DNA of 64,000 bases from Lysobacter terrestris (lineage in GTDB: Bacteria > Pseudomonadota > Gammaproteobacteria > Xanthomonadales > Xanthomonadaceae): contig NZ_CP060820.1 of assembly GCF_014489475.1 (NCBI RefSeq), forward strand, positions 1,116,001 through 1,180,000, in the 5' to 3' direction. This document shows positions 23,635 to 33,500 of the stretch, piece after piece. The translations under genes were made by a program, and so were the position numbers. The notes under the pieces are model-generated. The model did not search any database. It was given only the letters and a program-made list of their open reading frames with translations, and was not told the DNA's origin. The stretch's first letter is position 1, and each line of letters opens with the position of its first letter.

Positions 23635-24819
23635 TCAAACCTGTTCGTAGAGAGCCGAATCAAGCAGGGCAGCCCGACGGTGCCAGATGGACGCGCCATG
23701 CTCTTCCTCGGGCTCGCTAGCGGCATACCACTCGGTCGACCAGATGTGATCCAGAAGAGCCAGATACTGTTTAACGGTGTCAATCCGCTTGCCACCAATC
23801 AGTCGAGCTAGCTGGGGCTTGCTTCCATTGTTCACGGATACGAATACGTCGGGCCGTTTGACGGCCAGAAGGCGGCTCGCAACGCCGACCTTGACGCCTT
23901 TCAGCTGAGTCAGCTTGTTGAGAACCTCTTCAACCAAACCTCTGGCTACGGGGCCCCCTAACGGAACGAGGTCTAAGGCTGCACCAACTTTTGCGGGAGA
24001 CTCATTCACAATTTCTTTCGCGTAGCCCGCTGCACGCATCGTTCCGATGAAACCGCTAGACCTTCCCATTCCCATCAGGAACTGACGATCGGCCTTGGAG
24101 ATATCCGCAAAGGTAGGTTCTTGTCGAAAGATCTTCGCGGCCTCATCGATTTCATGAAAGTAAGAGGGGTGACTGCCGAACACCCGAACCTTGTTGCCAT
24201 CGGCAAGCGGCCTGTTCTGCTGAGCATTGATCAAACTGACGTAGGCCTCCCACGACATGCTCAGGCTTGAAATAGAAGAGATTTCTAGCTTCGCGCCCGG
24301 GACGACGATTTTCTTCCGCCTCGCCGCCTCCCACACCTGCCTGTATTCATCCAGCCAGTCTGTCGACAAGGGGGTGCCCAGGGTCCACTGCTCATCGATG
24401 AACGCTTGGAGCGAACGAAGCTCGTTGTCCTTTGCAAGACCATCGAGGAATACGGAGAGCTCGGTGTTGGCCGTGTAGGCGGCCGTTGTAAAGTTCGCCG
24501 AACCAACAATCGCCCTCGCACGATCGCCCTTACGTCCAACTACCACCTTGGGATGAAAGGTACCCTCGGAGTTGATCATAAGGCGCAGGCGGCCCGGCTT
24601 CTCATCCAATACTTCCAGAGCTCGGGGCTCCGTCTGAGCGAATGCGGTTCCAATAACCGCACGGCCAACCTTGTCCAGGCGCATCGCCTTCCAGTGCCTC
24701 CCCTGACCTTGCCCCGAGCTCACCCAAGCGAAGCTCATATCGATCTGGTCTGCCCAGTTAGATAGCTCTTCGAGCGCTTCAAAAAGTGCATCCGCCTCGG
24801 TAATTATCTTCGTCTTCAT
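23635..24819 (-). CDS. Phospholipase D-fold nuclease-like protein
   Basis: 394-aa protein with an N-terminal PLD-type catalytic motif: FHPKVVVG (H89, K91) followed by GSANFTTAAYTANTELSV (106-123). This is the single HxK...GSxN pattern of BfiI/NucT-like nucleases that act as dimers. Residues 190-394 are a mixed domain with FMGMGRSSGF-like and VNNGSKPQLARL segments, not recognised; they may bind DNA or a modified base. No signal peptide, so the protein is cytosolic. It is divergent from a PD-(D/E)XK nuclease gene with 80 bases between, suggesting a shared regulatory region and a two-nuclease defence unit. The function is inferred. Confidence 0.72.
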   Translation of the reverse strand: MKTKIITEADALFEALEELSNWADQIDMSFAWVSSGQGQGRHWKAMRLDKVGRAVIGTAFAQTEPRALEVLDEKPGRLRLMINSEGTFHPKVVVGRKGDRARAIVGSANFTTAAYTANTELSVFLDGLAKDNELRSLQAFIDEQWTLGTPLSTDWLDEYRQVWEAARRKKIVVPGAKLEISSISSLSMSWEAYVSLINAQQNRPLADGNKVRVFGSHPSYFHEIDEAAKIFRQEPTFADISKADRQFLMGMGRSSGFIGTMRAAGYAKEIVNESPAKVGAALDLVPLGGPVARGLVEEVLNKLTQLKGVKVGVASRLLAVKRPDVFVSVNNGSKPQLARLIGGKRIDTVKQYLALLDHIWSTEWYAASEPEEEHGASIWHRRAALLDSALYEQV

Positions 24820-24899
24820 CCTTGCCGTTGCTCCCCAGCCGGTTATCGACCCATCCTATTCTCTGGCAGACATAGCCATCACACTAGCGAGCAAACCCC

Positions 24900-25826
24900 A
24901 TGGAAGACTGGCCGAAAATCGCCCCGAAGAGTGTTCGCTACATCAAGCTGGGAGAAGGTGGGGCTTGGGAGAAGGAGTGCATCGAGCAGGGGCTGCTCCA
25001 GTTCGGCACCGATAGTGGGAACCCCGAGACACTGCAATGGGCCGCGGAAGGACGTTGGAGCGAGCTGGCCGCATCCTGGCGGGCGGTGAAGTCTCAGGGA
25101 ACGGCTACCCGCTTCACCAATGAGACCCGATCCTATTTCGAGGCCGGCCCCGAAGATCTATGGATCACATTCGTTGGTGAGCGCTTCTATTGGGGCTTCC
25201 TTGAACCGGGAGTGCCAAAACCCATACAACCAGATCTAAGCTCGGTTCGAAAGGTGAGAGGTGGTTGGCGCTGTGTCGATCGCGACGGCAAGCCGCTTCT
25301 CAAGTCGAACCTGCCAGGAAGCATTACAAGCCTTGCTGCCTACCGGGGCACGTCGTGCTCGGTGAAGGCTGCCGCCCATGTCGTACGCCGCATCAATGCG
25401 GAGCTTAGCGAAGAAGTTAAACGCGCCGAAGCGGTGCGTTCAGAGTTGATCGACTCGTTGGTACCGCTGATACGTCGCCTCGGTCCGCGAGACTTTGAGG
25501 TCTTGGTCGAACTCATCTTCGGAGCGAGCGGCTGGCGTCGAATTGATTCAACCGGCGGCACTCGGAAGCTCCTAGATCTTGATCTCGAACTACCCTCCAC
25601 GGGGGAGCGCGCTTTCGTGCAGGTGAAATCGAGGACGAGTCAAGCCGAGTTTGAAGCCTACGCCCAGCAAAGAAAGGATGGGGTCTTCAACCGCATGTTC
25701 TACGTCTACCACACCGGCACCGCCACCACAGATGACGAGGCTATTACCGTGATAGAAGCGGCGAAGCTTGCCCGCATGACACTCGATGCAGGACTTACAG
25801 ATTGGGTCATCCGAAAAGCCGAATAG
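24900..25826 (+). CDS. Mrr-like PD-(D/E)XK restriction endonuclease
   Basis: 308-aa protein. The C-terminal domain (about 185-300) fits a Mrr/type IV restriction nuclease: LGPRDFEVLVELIF helix, glycine-rich STGG, acidic strand LDLDLE (D226/D228) and QVKS (Q241, K243). The N-terminal 130 residues (YIKLGEGGAWEKECI and LWITFVGERFYWGFL) look like a separate recognition domain, possibly a PUA/EVE-like reader of modified bases. That would make it a modification-dependent nuclease, but the domain call is weak. Divergent from the PLD gene. Confidence 0.72.
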   Translation: MEDWPKIAPKSVRYIKLGEGGAWEKECIEQGLLQFGTDSGNPETLQWAAEGRWSELAASWRAVKSQGTATRFTNETRSYFEAGPEDLWITFVGERFYWGFLEPGVPKPIQPDLSSVRKVRGGWRCVDRDGKPLLKSNLPGSITSLAAYRGTSCSVKAAAHVVRRINAELSEEVKRAEAVRSELIDSLVPLIRRLGPRDFEVLVELIFGASGWRRIDSTGGTRKLLDLDLELPSTGERAFVQVKSRTSQAEFEAYAQQRKDGVFNRMFYVYHTGTATTDDEAITVIEAAKLARMTLDAGLTDWVIRKAE

Positions 25827-26095
25827 CAACATTGAACAGACTCTCTGTTCTGGGTCGCACCGGACTTGAGGCTCGCCGCCCAATGTAGAAGTCCAGTCGC
25901 CGCTCGACCCGCATCCACATCGGCAAGGCCAGCAAGTATCCGCTGATGCTTCTCTTCATCCGACAGTTCTGACAAACGCGCCAGCAAATCGAAATCCGGT
26001 TGTTTCACGCTCAAGACTCCGCCCAGAGGGCCACTGCTTGGGACCGCCGCGCCTTGGTCAGCCGCCCAATTATGGCGAATTATTTTGTCGAGCAT
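25706..26095 (-). pseudogene. Antitoxin-like remnant, and contents of the gap 25827-26186
   Basis: The 360-base gap after the Mrr-like gene holds no clear gene. On the minus strand a frame from 26095 encodes LSDEEKHQRILAGLADVDAG followed by WAASL, a pattern seen near the C-terminus of ribbon-helix-helix antitoxins, after an unconserved front. The frame then runs into the 3' end of the Mrr-like gene, so the stop is probably not original. No toxin gene is adjacent. I read it as a decayed antitoxin; it could also be chance. Confidence 0.3.
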
Positions 26096-26106
26096 AATTT
26101 ATGCTC
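26090..26106. promoter_or_regulatory. Palindrome GAGCATAA-T-TTATGCTC
   Basis: Perfect 8-base arms with a single central base, in an AT-rich patch and overlapping the start of the antitoxin-like frame. This is the kind of operator that small antitoxin genes carry. Confidence 0.45.
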
Positions 26107-26186
26107 GGAAACATAATTGTTCTAAATCAATGCATTAGCTCCTGCCGTTCGGGGCGAGCAATCGCATACGGCCAGAAGCGGACCTG

Positions 26187-27173
26187 CTAGACGATCTTGA
26201 ATGCATCGGCGAAGCGGCTCGGCGTGCCACCAAGCATCGTCTCCAGATAAGCATATGGCCTGATTGCGTCGAGCCAGGCGAAATAGCTCGCTTCCGACAC
26301 GTGCCTGCGCGCACCAGCCAGTACCGCCTTACAACGATCCGGGGACAACAAGGGCAGCGGCGACGGCGTTGGTTCGTAGACGCCGGAAAAGTCGCCCTTC
26401 AACACGTGCGCCCCATGCCACACAACGTTTGTCGACGGGTCGGAATCGAGGTCGGCCAGCTCCAGGACGCGCTCCACAAGCAAAGGATGGACCGCCAACA
26501 GCCAGGTGTAGAGCTGAGTGGTCCAGAGCGGGCAACGGATTGCGAATACCGAGTCGAGCCAAGCATCGAGCTCGTCGTCGATGAGGTACTTCGCGCAGAA
26601 GAACATGCCCGCCGAGAAGTCCCCGCATGCCACGCTCCACTCGAACGCAGCGCGCCTCCCGCCGGCGAACGGGTCCTCGGGCGCCGGGACCGCCAGCCGA
26701 TCTCCCGTCCAGCGAGACGGATCCATCAGACAGCGACCCAGCGTCTGCCTAGCGTCATCGGCGAAACCTGGGTATGGCTCGTCGATGCGACGCGGATGCA
26801 CGGCGATGAACGCAGCGACGAGGTGCTGGTACAGGCTGTCGAACGACCGCTCTGCGTGGCGTGGGACGAGCTGCGCCAGCAAGTAGCGATACCAGACGGT
26901 CCATTCGTCCATGGGGCCGAAACTGGAATTTCCAGACGCAATCTCTTCGAGCGGTCCGCGCAGTTCTTCGAGTGAAAGCTCCTCGAGGTTGCCGAGCAGC
27001 AAATCGAACATGCGCCGCTCCTCGCCCATGAACCACGCTTCGCCCATCGGTTCTGCAGGACGGCAGAAGTGGTCACGCATGCGCTGGATACAGCCGGCAT
27101 GGAGTCCACTGCGTGGATGCCAAACGAAGGAGGGTGGAATCTGGGGTTGTGGAGGTTTGCGCGGCGTGGACAT
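26187..27173 (-). CDS. Hypothetical protein, 328 aa
   Basis: Not recognised. The protein starts with a proline-rich stretch (PRKPPQPQIPPSF), then is helical and rich in tryptophan and acidic residues (EELSLEELRGPLEE, MDEWTVWYRYLLAQLVP, ECGD-like turns). The even spacing of helices suggests an alpha-helical repeat or scaffold. No catalytic motif, signal peptide or membrane helix. Its GC is higher than that of the adjacent nuclease genes, hinting at separate acquisition. It stands alone between the antitoxin-like remnant and the reverse transcriptase gene, on the same strand as the latter. Confidence 0.6.
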   Translation of the reverse strand: MSTPRKPPQPQIPPSFVWHPRSGLHAGCIQRMRDHFCRPAEPMGEAWFMGEERRMFDLLLGNLEELSLEELRGPLEEIASGNSSFGPMDEWTVWYRYLLAQLVPRHAERSFDSLYQHLVAAFIAVHPRRIDEPYPGFADDARQTLGRCLMDPSRWTGDRLAVPAPEDPFAGGRRAAFEWSVACGDFSAGMFFCAKYLIDDELDAWLDSVFAIRCPLWTTQLYTWLLAVHPLLVERVLELADLDSDPSTNVVWHGAHVLKGDFSGVYEPTPSPLPLLSPDRCKAVLAGARRHVSEASYFAWLDAIRPYAYLETMLGGTPSRFADAFKIV

Positions 27174-27399
27174 TCGGCGATTCTACCGGCCGCGTGGATA
27201 CGTGACTCCAATACTCGAGGGCAGCTCCGGAATGTCCGCTCCGAGTCGCGAGCTGCCGCCTAGCCCGTGCCTGCTCCATCGGTGTCGCACTGCGTTGGGG
27301 GCGTAGCCCGCCAGTTCAACGCACGCACCGAAGTCCCAACACGACAAACGGTGGCGGAGTCGCGACGGCCGTACCTACTAAGGGCAGCCGGCACGAGGC

Positions 27400-30300
27400 C
27401 TAGTTCCAATCAGGCGGAAGCGGCCGCCACGCACCCGGCAGATCCTCTGTGAGCGTCTCCAGCGCTGCACGCGCTCCTACAATGTCTCGCCGATTCAGGG
27501 CGGCTCGAAGACGTTCGTACTTGTCCTTTGCCTGTTTGTCGCCGCCATGGAATGCAGCCAGGCTCGCCAACGGGACATCAACGTAGACGACATCATTGAC
27601 ATCGCGCTCTATGAGGCGACAAAGGTCACGCTCCCAGCGCTCAGCTCTTGGGGCCCATGCACGGCAGTCCGAATAGTGGCCATTGTTCGCGATTGCGATT
27701 ACGGAGTGGAGCTGGAAGCCCACGGACTGAATGAGATGATCGTACGATGCCGTATCGGGATTCCAAGCGGGACAAAGTACAACCTGAACACGTCCGAGGA
27801 GGTCGGCAACGCGCCTTGCTTCAATCAGCTCGCTGCAGATGAGCACTGAGAACGAGCCCCACTCAGAGTGTATGACCGTCCGAGGGATTGGGCTTGCTAT
27901 TGGGGGCCTGAACGAAACGGGACTTCGCAGCTTCGATAGAAGGCTCGCCTCCTCTCTTGCAGGCAAGCGCTTCGTCCACGGCCAGGCAGCAACCGACATG
28001 AAGGGTCCGGGCAGGACTGCGAAAACTTGGTTCGCAACGTATGGGTGCTTGTCGTGATGGATGTACTCGAGCCCGGCTACCAGGCCATATTGACCGGCCT
28101 TTACGACGTGATTTGCAACGGTCCTGAACCACTTTCGAGGCAGTGATAGTTCGGGAAGTACGAGCACCTCGGACGCTCTGCCTCGCGAAGCACGGGCCGC
28201 CTTATCGAGAACATCTGCCAGACCCTGCAACCTGTTTTTAGTCAGCAGCGGGGCTCCGAATGGACTCCCTGGAACACGTGTTGCGGCTGCTTTCCACGCG
28301 TCGTCATCAACGACCAGGTTCCCTAGGATAATGCGAGGCTCAGGCGCGGGCGAACCGACGGCAGCAGGTTTCTCGGCCGAGAAACGCTGGATCGATATCG
28401 TGCTTCGATCAATGACATTGCCAACAGCGTCGTTGTACTCGGTGCCACGAATGGCGTTGACAACTTTAATCAAGCTGTCGAACACCGAACTATCAAACCC
28501 TTGCTCTTCAACGCGGTATAGCCAACGTCGCGCGATGTCGAAGTACGACGGTGGACGCGTGCATAGAAAAAGGCGCGCGGCAGGCATCACCCACGGACGA
28601 TCCCCGAGGTCTTCGCATCGCTGGATAAACTCATCGATCGTCGCCAAGCGTAACGACAGCTCCTGGTCTCGCACTAAAGAAGAGCGCAGCCAAGCACGGT
28701 CTACGTCCACGATCCGGCGGCTGGGGAGAGCATCGTCTTCGTGGTCACGAGAACGAAGGTCAGCAGAAGCGAGCTGCTCAGCGCGACGACGGAGCACAGT
28801 GGCTTTGACTTCCTTTGTCCTAACCCGTAGTCCGCCCGGAAACCGAGTTGCGATCTGCTTGGCGTCCATACCGATCGGAAGACATGAGCAGATGGCCTCA
28901 AGACGACGCTCGTGCAGATAGTTGCGTAGCCACGTCCACGGGCCAGCTCTACTGGGGTTGATCTCGCGCCCTCGGTAGTAGAGCCTAGCCGTCGTCGAGC
29001 GCAGTACTTCGACACTGCCCCATACGCGATCCATTCGCTTGCGAAGTTCAGTTGCCGACTTCCAGTCGCCAGTGCAGATCGCCAACTTGAGGAGGCGCAG
29101 GGAAACTTCGAGATCGTCTACCCAGTTACCCTCGGCGTCCAGAACGCGACCAACTCGCTCTAGACATCCCCTAACCAGCTCACGTGCCTCCTTGTGATCA
29201 ATCAAGCTTGACACTCGCTCAAGAGAGCGCAAGCTCGTCGACAGTGCGAAGCGTTCAAGGCGAGCACGGTCAGCCTCCCGCAAAACTCGAAGGGGCGAAC
29301 CTTCCGCATTACCGGCCCGAATTAGATGCCTAACGCCGTCACCAACGAGAGTCGAAGAATCAACAAAGGCTCGCCGTTCACTCAACGCCTTCGCAAAGTC
29401 CGATGCGACTGCCTCGACAAAATCGGCGCCGGGCACACCAGCCAAATGATGAACACGTACCTTAGTCTTCTGCAGCTGGAACTCGGAGCCAACGCGATTA
29501 AGCGCATCGACGTCCAGGCGAAGCACCTCGTCACCGTCGTCGTGCAATGGCAGGAATCGCCGCATCGTTTCAACTAGACCGCGCTCGTCGTCCGCGCGCG
29601 CAACTATCACCAAATCGTCGACGTATCTTCGGTAGCAAACTACCCCCGGGCGCGACGCGACGTGCCGATCTAGCGGGGCCAAGGAAAGGTTCGCGACTAT
29701 TCGGCTTGTCAGTGCTCCGATCGGAACCCCGACGCTAATGGGCGTCGCGGCGCGGCTCGTCGCTAGTTCATAGAACCGCGCGTATGCGCGAAGCAACGAG
29801 GCCGTCGCACTCCTGTACTCGTCAACAACGGCTTGTGTGGCCCCAGCGGCCTGCAGCTCAGATACGAGCGCGCTGCTGAGCATGAATGAAGGATCAATGG
29901 TGTCATAGAAGTTTGCGAGGTCTCCACTGACGATAAGTGTCTGCTCGCCAAGCTCTAGATTGCTCCTTGCCGCATTAAGGGGTGCGGCACGAAACTGCTG
30001 GTAGCGCTTTGGCCAATACTCGAACAGCCACCGTCGATGCGGGAGCACCTGTCGCTCGCGAAGGTCAAGCCGGTAACCCAGGACATCATCTGAGAGAAGA
30101 GAATCAAGAAGCCCGCCAAAGCGCCACAAGTAGAGCACTTCTGCAATTGCAAAATCGGGATGAGGGGTTATGCGAAGCTGGACGTCAATGGGTCGTGAGG
30201 CAGATTTTTGCCGTGTCGACCCGATCCAGATGACGCCATCACCTTCATCCTGATTGGCGTGGAAACGCTTAGGTACAATCCATACCTCCCCGATCTGAAG

Positions 30301-30483
30301 CCTGTCGAACCATCTTCCTTTCGCGAGCTTGGCCTGAAGTGCCTTCAGATTCTCAGGGAGGTTTTGCTCGTATGCCGCAAGTTCGATAAGGCCGACGCCA
30401 CGCTTCTCGAAATATAGCGCTGCCTTTGCCTGGCGGAATGCGAGGTAGAGTTCTGCAATAGTTGGAGTCGACGAAGCCATCAA
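27400..30483 (-). CDS. Reverse transcriptase-nitrilase fusion (DRT1/UG1-like defence RT)
   Basis: 1027-aa fusion. The N-terminal RT (about 90-300) has motif A VSGDLANFYDTID (D188) and the active site YRRYVDD (YVDD at 287-290). The middle, 300-700, is helical, as in abortive-infection/UG reverse transcriptases. Residues 715-985 are a nitrilase (CN-hydrolase) domain with a full triad: E778 (LPELSLP), K838 (WTKRL), C883 (LICSEL). RT plus nitrilase is the hallmark of defence-associated RT type 1 (UG1), with UG5-type nitrilase fusions as the alternative. Single-gene cargo; no separate ncRNA or effector gene is evident. 57 bases upstream of hsdR on the same strand. Confidence 0.87.
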   Translation of the reverse strand: MMASSTPTIAELYLAFRQAKAALYFEKRGVGLIELAAYEQNLPENLKALQAKLAKGRWFDRLQIGEVWIVPKRFHANQDEGDGVIWIGSTRQKSASRPIDVQLRITPHPDFAIAEVLYLWRFGGLLDSLLSDDVLGYRLDLRERQVLPHRRWLFEYWPKRYQQFRAAPLNAARSNLELGEQTLIVSGDLANFYDTIDPSFMLSSALVSELQAAGATQAVVDEYRSATASLLRAYARFYELATSRAATPISVGVPIGALTSRIVANLSLAPLDRHVASRPGVVCYRRYVDDLVIVARADDERGLVETMRRFLPLHDDGDEVLRLDVDALNRVGSEFQLQKTKVRVHHLAGVPGADFVEAVASDFAKALSERRAFVDSSTLVGDGVRHLIRAGNAEGSPLRVLREADRARLERFALSTSLRSLERVSSLIDHKEARELVRGCLERVGRVLDAEGNWVDDLEVSLRLLKLAICTGDWKSATELRKRMDRVWGSVEVLRSTTARLYYRGREINPSRAGPWTWLRNYLHERRLEAICSCLPIGMDAKQIATRFPGGLRVRTKEVKATVLRRRAEQLASADLRSRDHEDDALPSRRIVDVDRAWLRSSLVRDQELSLRLATIDEFIQRCEDLGDRPWVMPAARLFLCTRPPSYFDIARRWLYRVEEQGFDSSVFDSLIKVVNAIRGTEYNDAVGNVIDRSTISIQRFSAEKPAAVGSPAPEPRIILGNLVVDDDAWKAAATRVPGSPFGAPLLTKNRLQGLADVLDKAARASRGRASEVLVLPELSLPRKWFRTVANHVVKAGQYGLVAGLEYIHHDKHPYVANQVFAVLPGPFMSVAAWPWTKRLPAREEASLLSKLRSPVSFRPPIASPIPRTVIHSEWGSFSVLICSELIEARRVADLLGRVQVVLCPAWNPDTASYDHLIQSVGFQLHSVIAIANNGHYSDCRAWAPRAERWERDLCRLIERDVNDVVYVDVPLASLAAFHGGDKQAKDKYERLRAALNRRDIVGARAALETLTEDLPGAWRPLPPDWN

Positions 30484-30539
30484 CAGCGAGTCCTATGTCC
30501 GTTTGTGGTCGATCGGCATCCCTACTGCTGCCCGATGCT

Positions 30540-33500
30540 TCAATTACTGAAAACAGGTGACGGCAGGACTTGGTATGCCCGCCAGACGTGCTGGTACACC
30601 GCGTCGGTCTTCGCTTCCACGTCCTGCTCGTCGTAACTATCCACCGGCAAGCCGGTGGCGTCTGCGTACAAGAAGTCGTGGATGGTGACGCGTACGGCAT
30701 CCCGGTTGCCTTCGGTTGCCTGCCAATCTGCAATCTCGGCGAGTCGCGCCTTAAGCGTTGCCAGTAAGCCCTGGGAGACCTTCTTGAGCTTCTCGATACC
30801 GGCCTTGTCCAAATCCGGCTTGCGCAGGAGATCGAACAGCGCCAGTGTCTCCTCGTCCAGGCCGAGTTCAACGGCGCGCTGCTCTTCCTCGCTCATGGCC
30901 TGGACCAGCAGGGTGAGGTGCTGGAAAGTCGCTTCGATCGTGGCGCGATCCTTCTCCCGGTTGTACTCAGCCACGATCGCCTCGTAGCGCTCCTGCAGGT
31001 CCTTGCGTAGCGGATTCTGGGCTAGCAACCTTGCTAGCCTCGACTCGATGGCGGCTTTCAGGCTCTGGACCGTAGTCTGCTTGCGCTTGCTGCGCTGGAA
31101 TTCCTTGAGCAGCTTGTCGAAGTCGATCTTGCTGATGTCGAACAGGCGATCGGCGACGTCCTTCACACCGGAGTCTTCCGTTCCCGTATTCCCTGCCTCT
31201 GCCGTCACGATCGCCTGATCCACCTCGTCGCGCAGTGCTTGCAGGATGTGGCTGATGTCGGCGTGCACGATGTCGTCGCGCAAACTCTTGTAGACGATCA
31301 TCACCGCGTCCACCCGTGCACGCCGCTCATTCACGCCTGCAACATGGACGGAGGCCTTGAAGCGCGTCTGGACCGCGCGCGCCATCAGTTCGAAGCGCTT
31401 GCGGGTTTCGTCGCTCTCGTTGATCGACTCCTTGGTGTCCAGGATCGCTCGATTGCGCTGGAATCCGCTGGTTTCCAGAATCTTGGAAAGCGGCACGCCG
31501 CGCTTGTCCAGCCAGATGGACGTCTCCGCAAGCGCGCCATCCAGCAGTTCCAGCAGACGCTCTTCCGGCTGGGCCGGATCCGTGCCCTCGCCACCGGTGT
31601 TGCCATCGCCCTTGGTCCCGGCAAACGTGGCCAACGCGCGACGCAGGTTCTTCAGGATGCCGCAGTAGTCCACGACCAGGCCGTTGGTCTTGCCCTCGGC
31701 CACGCGGTTGGCGCGGGCAATAGCCTGCATCAGGGTGTGGGCCTTCAGCGGCTTGTCCAGGTACAGCGTGCCCAGCGTCGGCACGTCGAAGCCGGTCAGC
31801 CACATGGCGCAAACTATGGCGACGCGGAACGGGTGGTCCGCCTTCTTGTAGGCGTCCTCCATGCTCAAGGGTTTTGGTTCGCCTGGTACCACCCAGCCGT
31901 CCTTGATCAGCCTGCGGTGCGGCGTAATGTCCAGGCCCAGCTTGCGGAAGCGCTCGACCTCGCCCTGTTCTTCGCTCACCACCACCGCAAACCGAGTGTC
32001 ACCCATCCACTGGAGCTGGCGCGTGCGCTGGGCCAGTGACTGCTCGTCGGTGTCCCGGTTGCGTTCGAGCGTCAGCGCATGGATGTGCTCGGTCCAGTAC
32101 TTCTCGATCAGCCCATGCATGCGCACGCAAGTGGGCTTGTCGATGCAGACGAACATCGCCTTGCCGCTTTCCCAGCCTTCGGCGTAGTGCTTGACGAAAT
32201 CCCGGGCGATCCGGTCCAGGCGTTCGCCTGCGGTGATGACGTGGTAGTCGCGACCCATGGCCTGTTCCAGCCGGCGCTGCGCGTCCGGGTCGCCGGCCAG
32301 TTCGTCCTCGAACTCCGCCAGCTTGTCGGCGATGCGCTGGTTCAGGTCGTCGGTAGCGACCTTGAGTTTCTCACCGCGCGCGTCGTAGTACAGCGGCACG
32401 GTGGCGCCGTCGTCCACGGCGCGCTGGAAGTCGTAGGTGGAAACGTAGTCGCCGAACACGCGGCGAGTGACCTCGTCGTCACCCATCAGCGGCGTACCGG
32501 TGAAACCGATGTAACCGGCATTGGGCAGCGCGTTGCGCATGTTTAACGCCAGCGTGCCGTACTGGGTGCGATGCGCCTCGTCGCTGATGACAATGAGGTC
32601 ATCGCGCTTGGAATACGGGTCGTCCGGACTGACTTGCTCGTTGAACTTCTGCACCAGGCTGAACACATAGCCCTTGTGCTGGCCCAGTAGATCCTTGAGG
32701 CCGGCGCCGCTGACGGCGCGGCAGTCCTCCTTCTCGCCCACTACGCCGCAGCCCACGTAGGTGCCGTAGATCTGGCCGTCCAGGTCGTCGCGGTCGGTGA
32801 CGATGAGGAAGGTGTAATTGCCGCCGATGCGCCGGTGCACCTTGCGGGTGAAGAACAGCATGGAATAGCTCTTGCCGCTGCCCTGCGTGTGCCAGAACAC
32901 ACCCAGCTTGCCCAGGTTCTGCTGCCGGTTGCCCACCGCACGGATGGCCCGATTCACGCCCAGGAACTGGTGGTTGCGGGCCACGATCTTGATGGTCCGA
33001 TCGCCCGCGTCGTCGAACAGGATGAAGTTCTCGAACAGGTCCAGGAAGTTGCGCTTGTCGCACACGCCCTTGAGCAGAGTCTCCATGTCCACCACGCCGG
33101 GCTCGGCTTCTTCCAGCCGCTTCCAGTTGTGGAAGTGCTCGTACTTGCCGCTCAGCGCGCCGACCTTGGCCTCGCTACCGTTGGCCAGCAGCAGGAAGGC
33201 GTTGTGGTGGAACAACTGCGGCACCGTATCCAGATAGTCCTTCAGGTTCTGGTCGTAGGCCTTGCGTAGGTTGCGGTGGATGTTCTTGCATTCGATGAAC
33301 AGCAACGGGATGCCGTTCACGAAGCCGATGATGTCCGGGCGGCGGCGATACAGGTCGCCCTTGACCCACAGTTCGCGCACGGCCAGAAAATCGTTGTTGT
33401 CTGGGGTGTCGAAATCGAACACCCGCAAGGTGCTCGCATCCAGGCGGCCGTCGTCCTTGCGGAACTCGACCTTCACGCCGTCGCGCAGCAGGCGGTACTT

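Noticed and set aside
30484-30539. Retron-type msr/msd RNA next to the reverse transcriptase
   Set aside because: Only 56 bases lie upstream and no paired structure is evident; the nitrilase fusion points to the DRT class instead.
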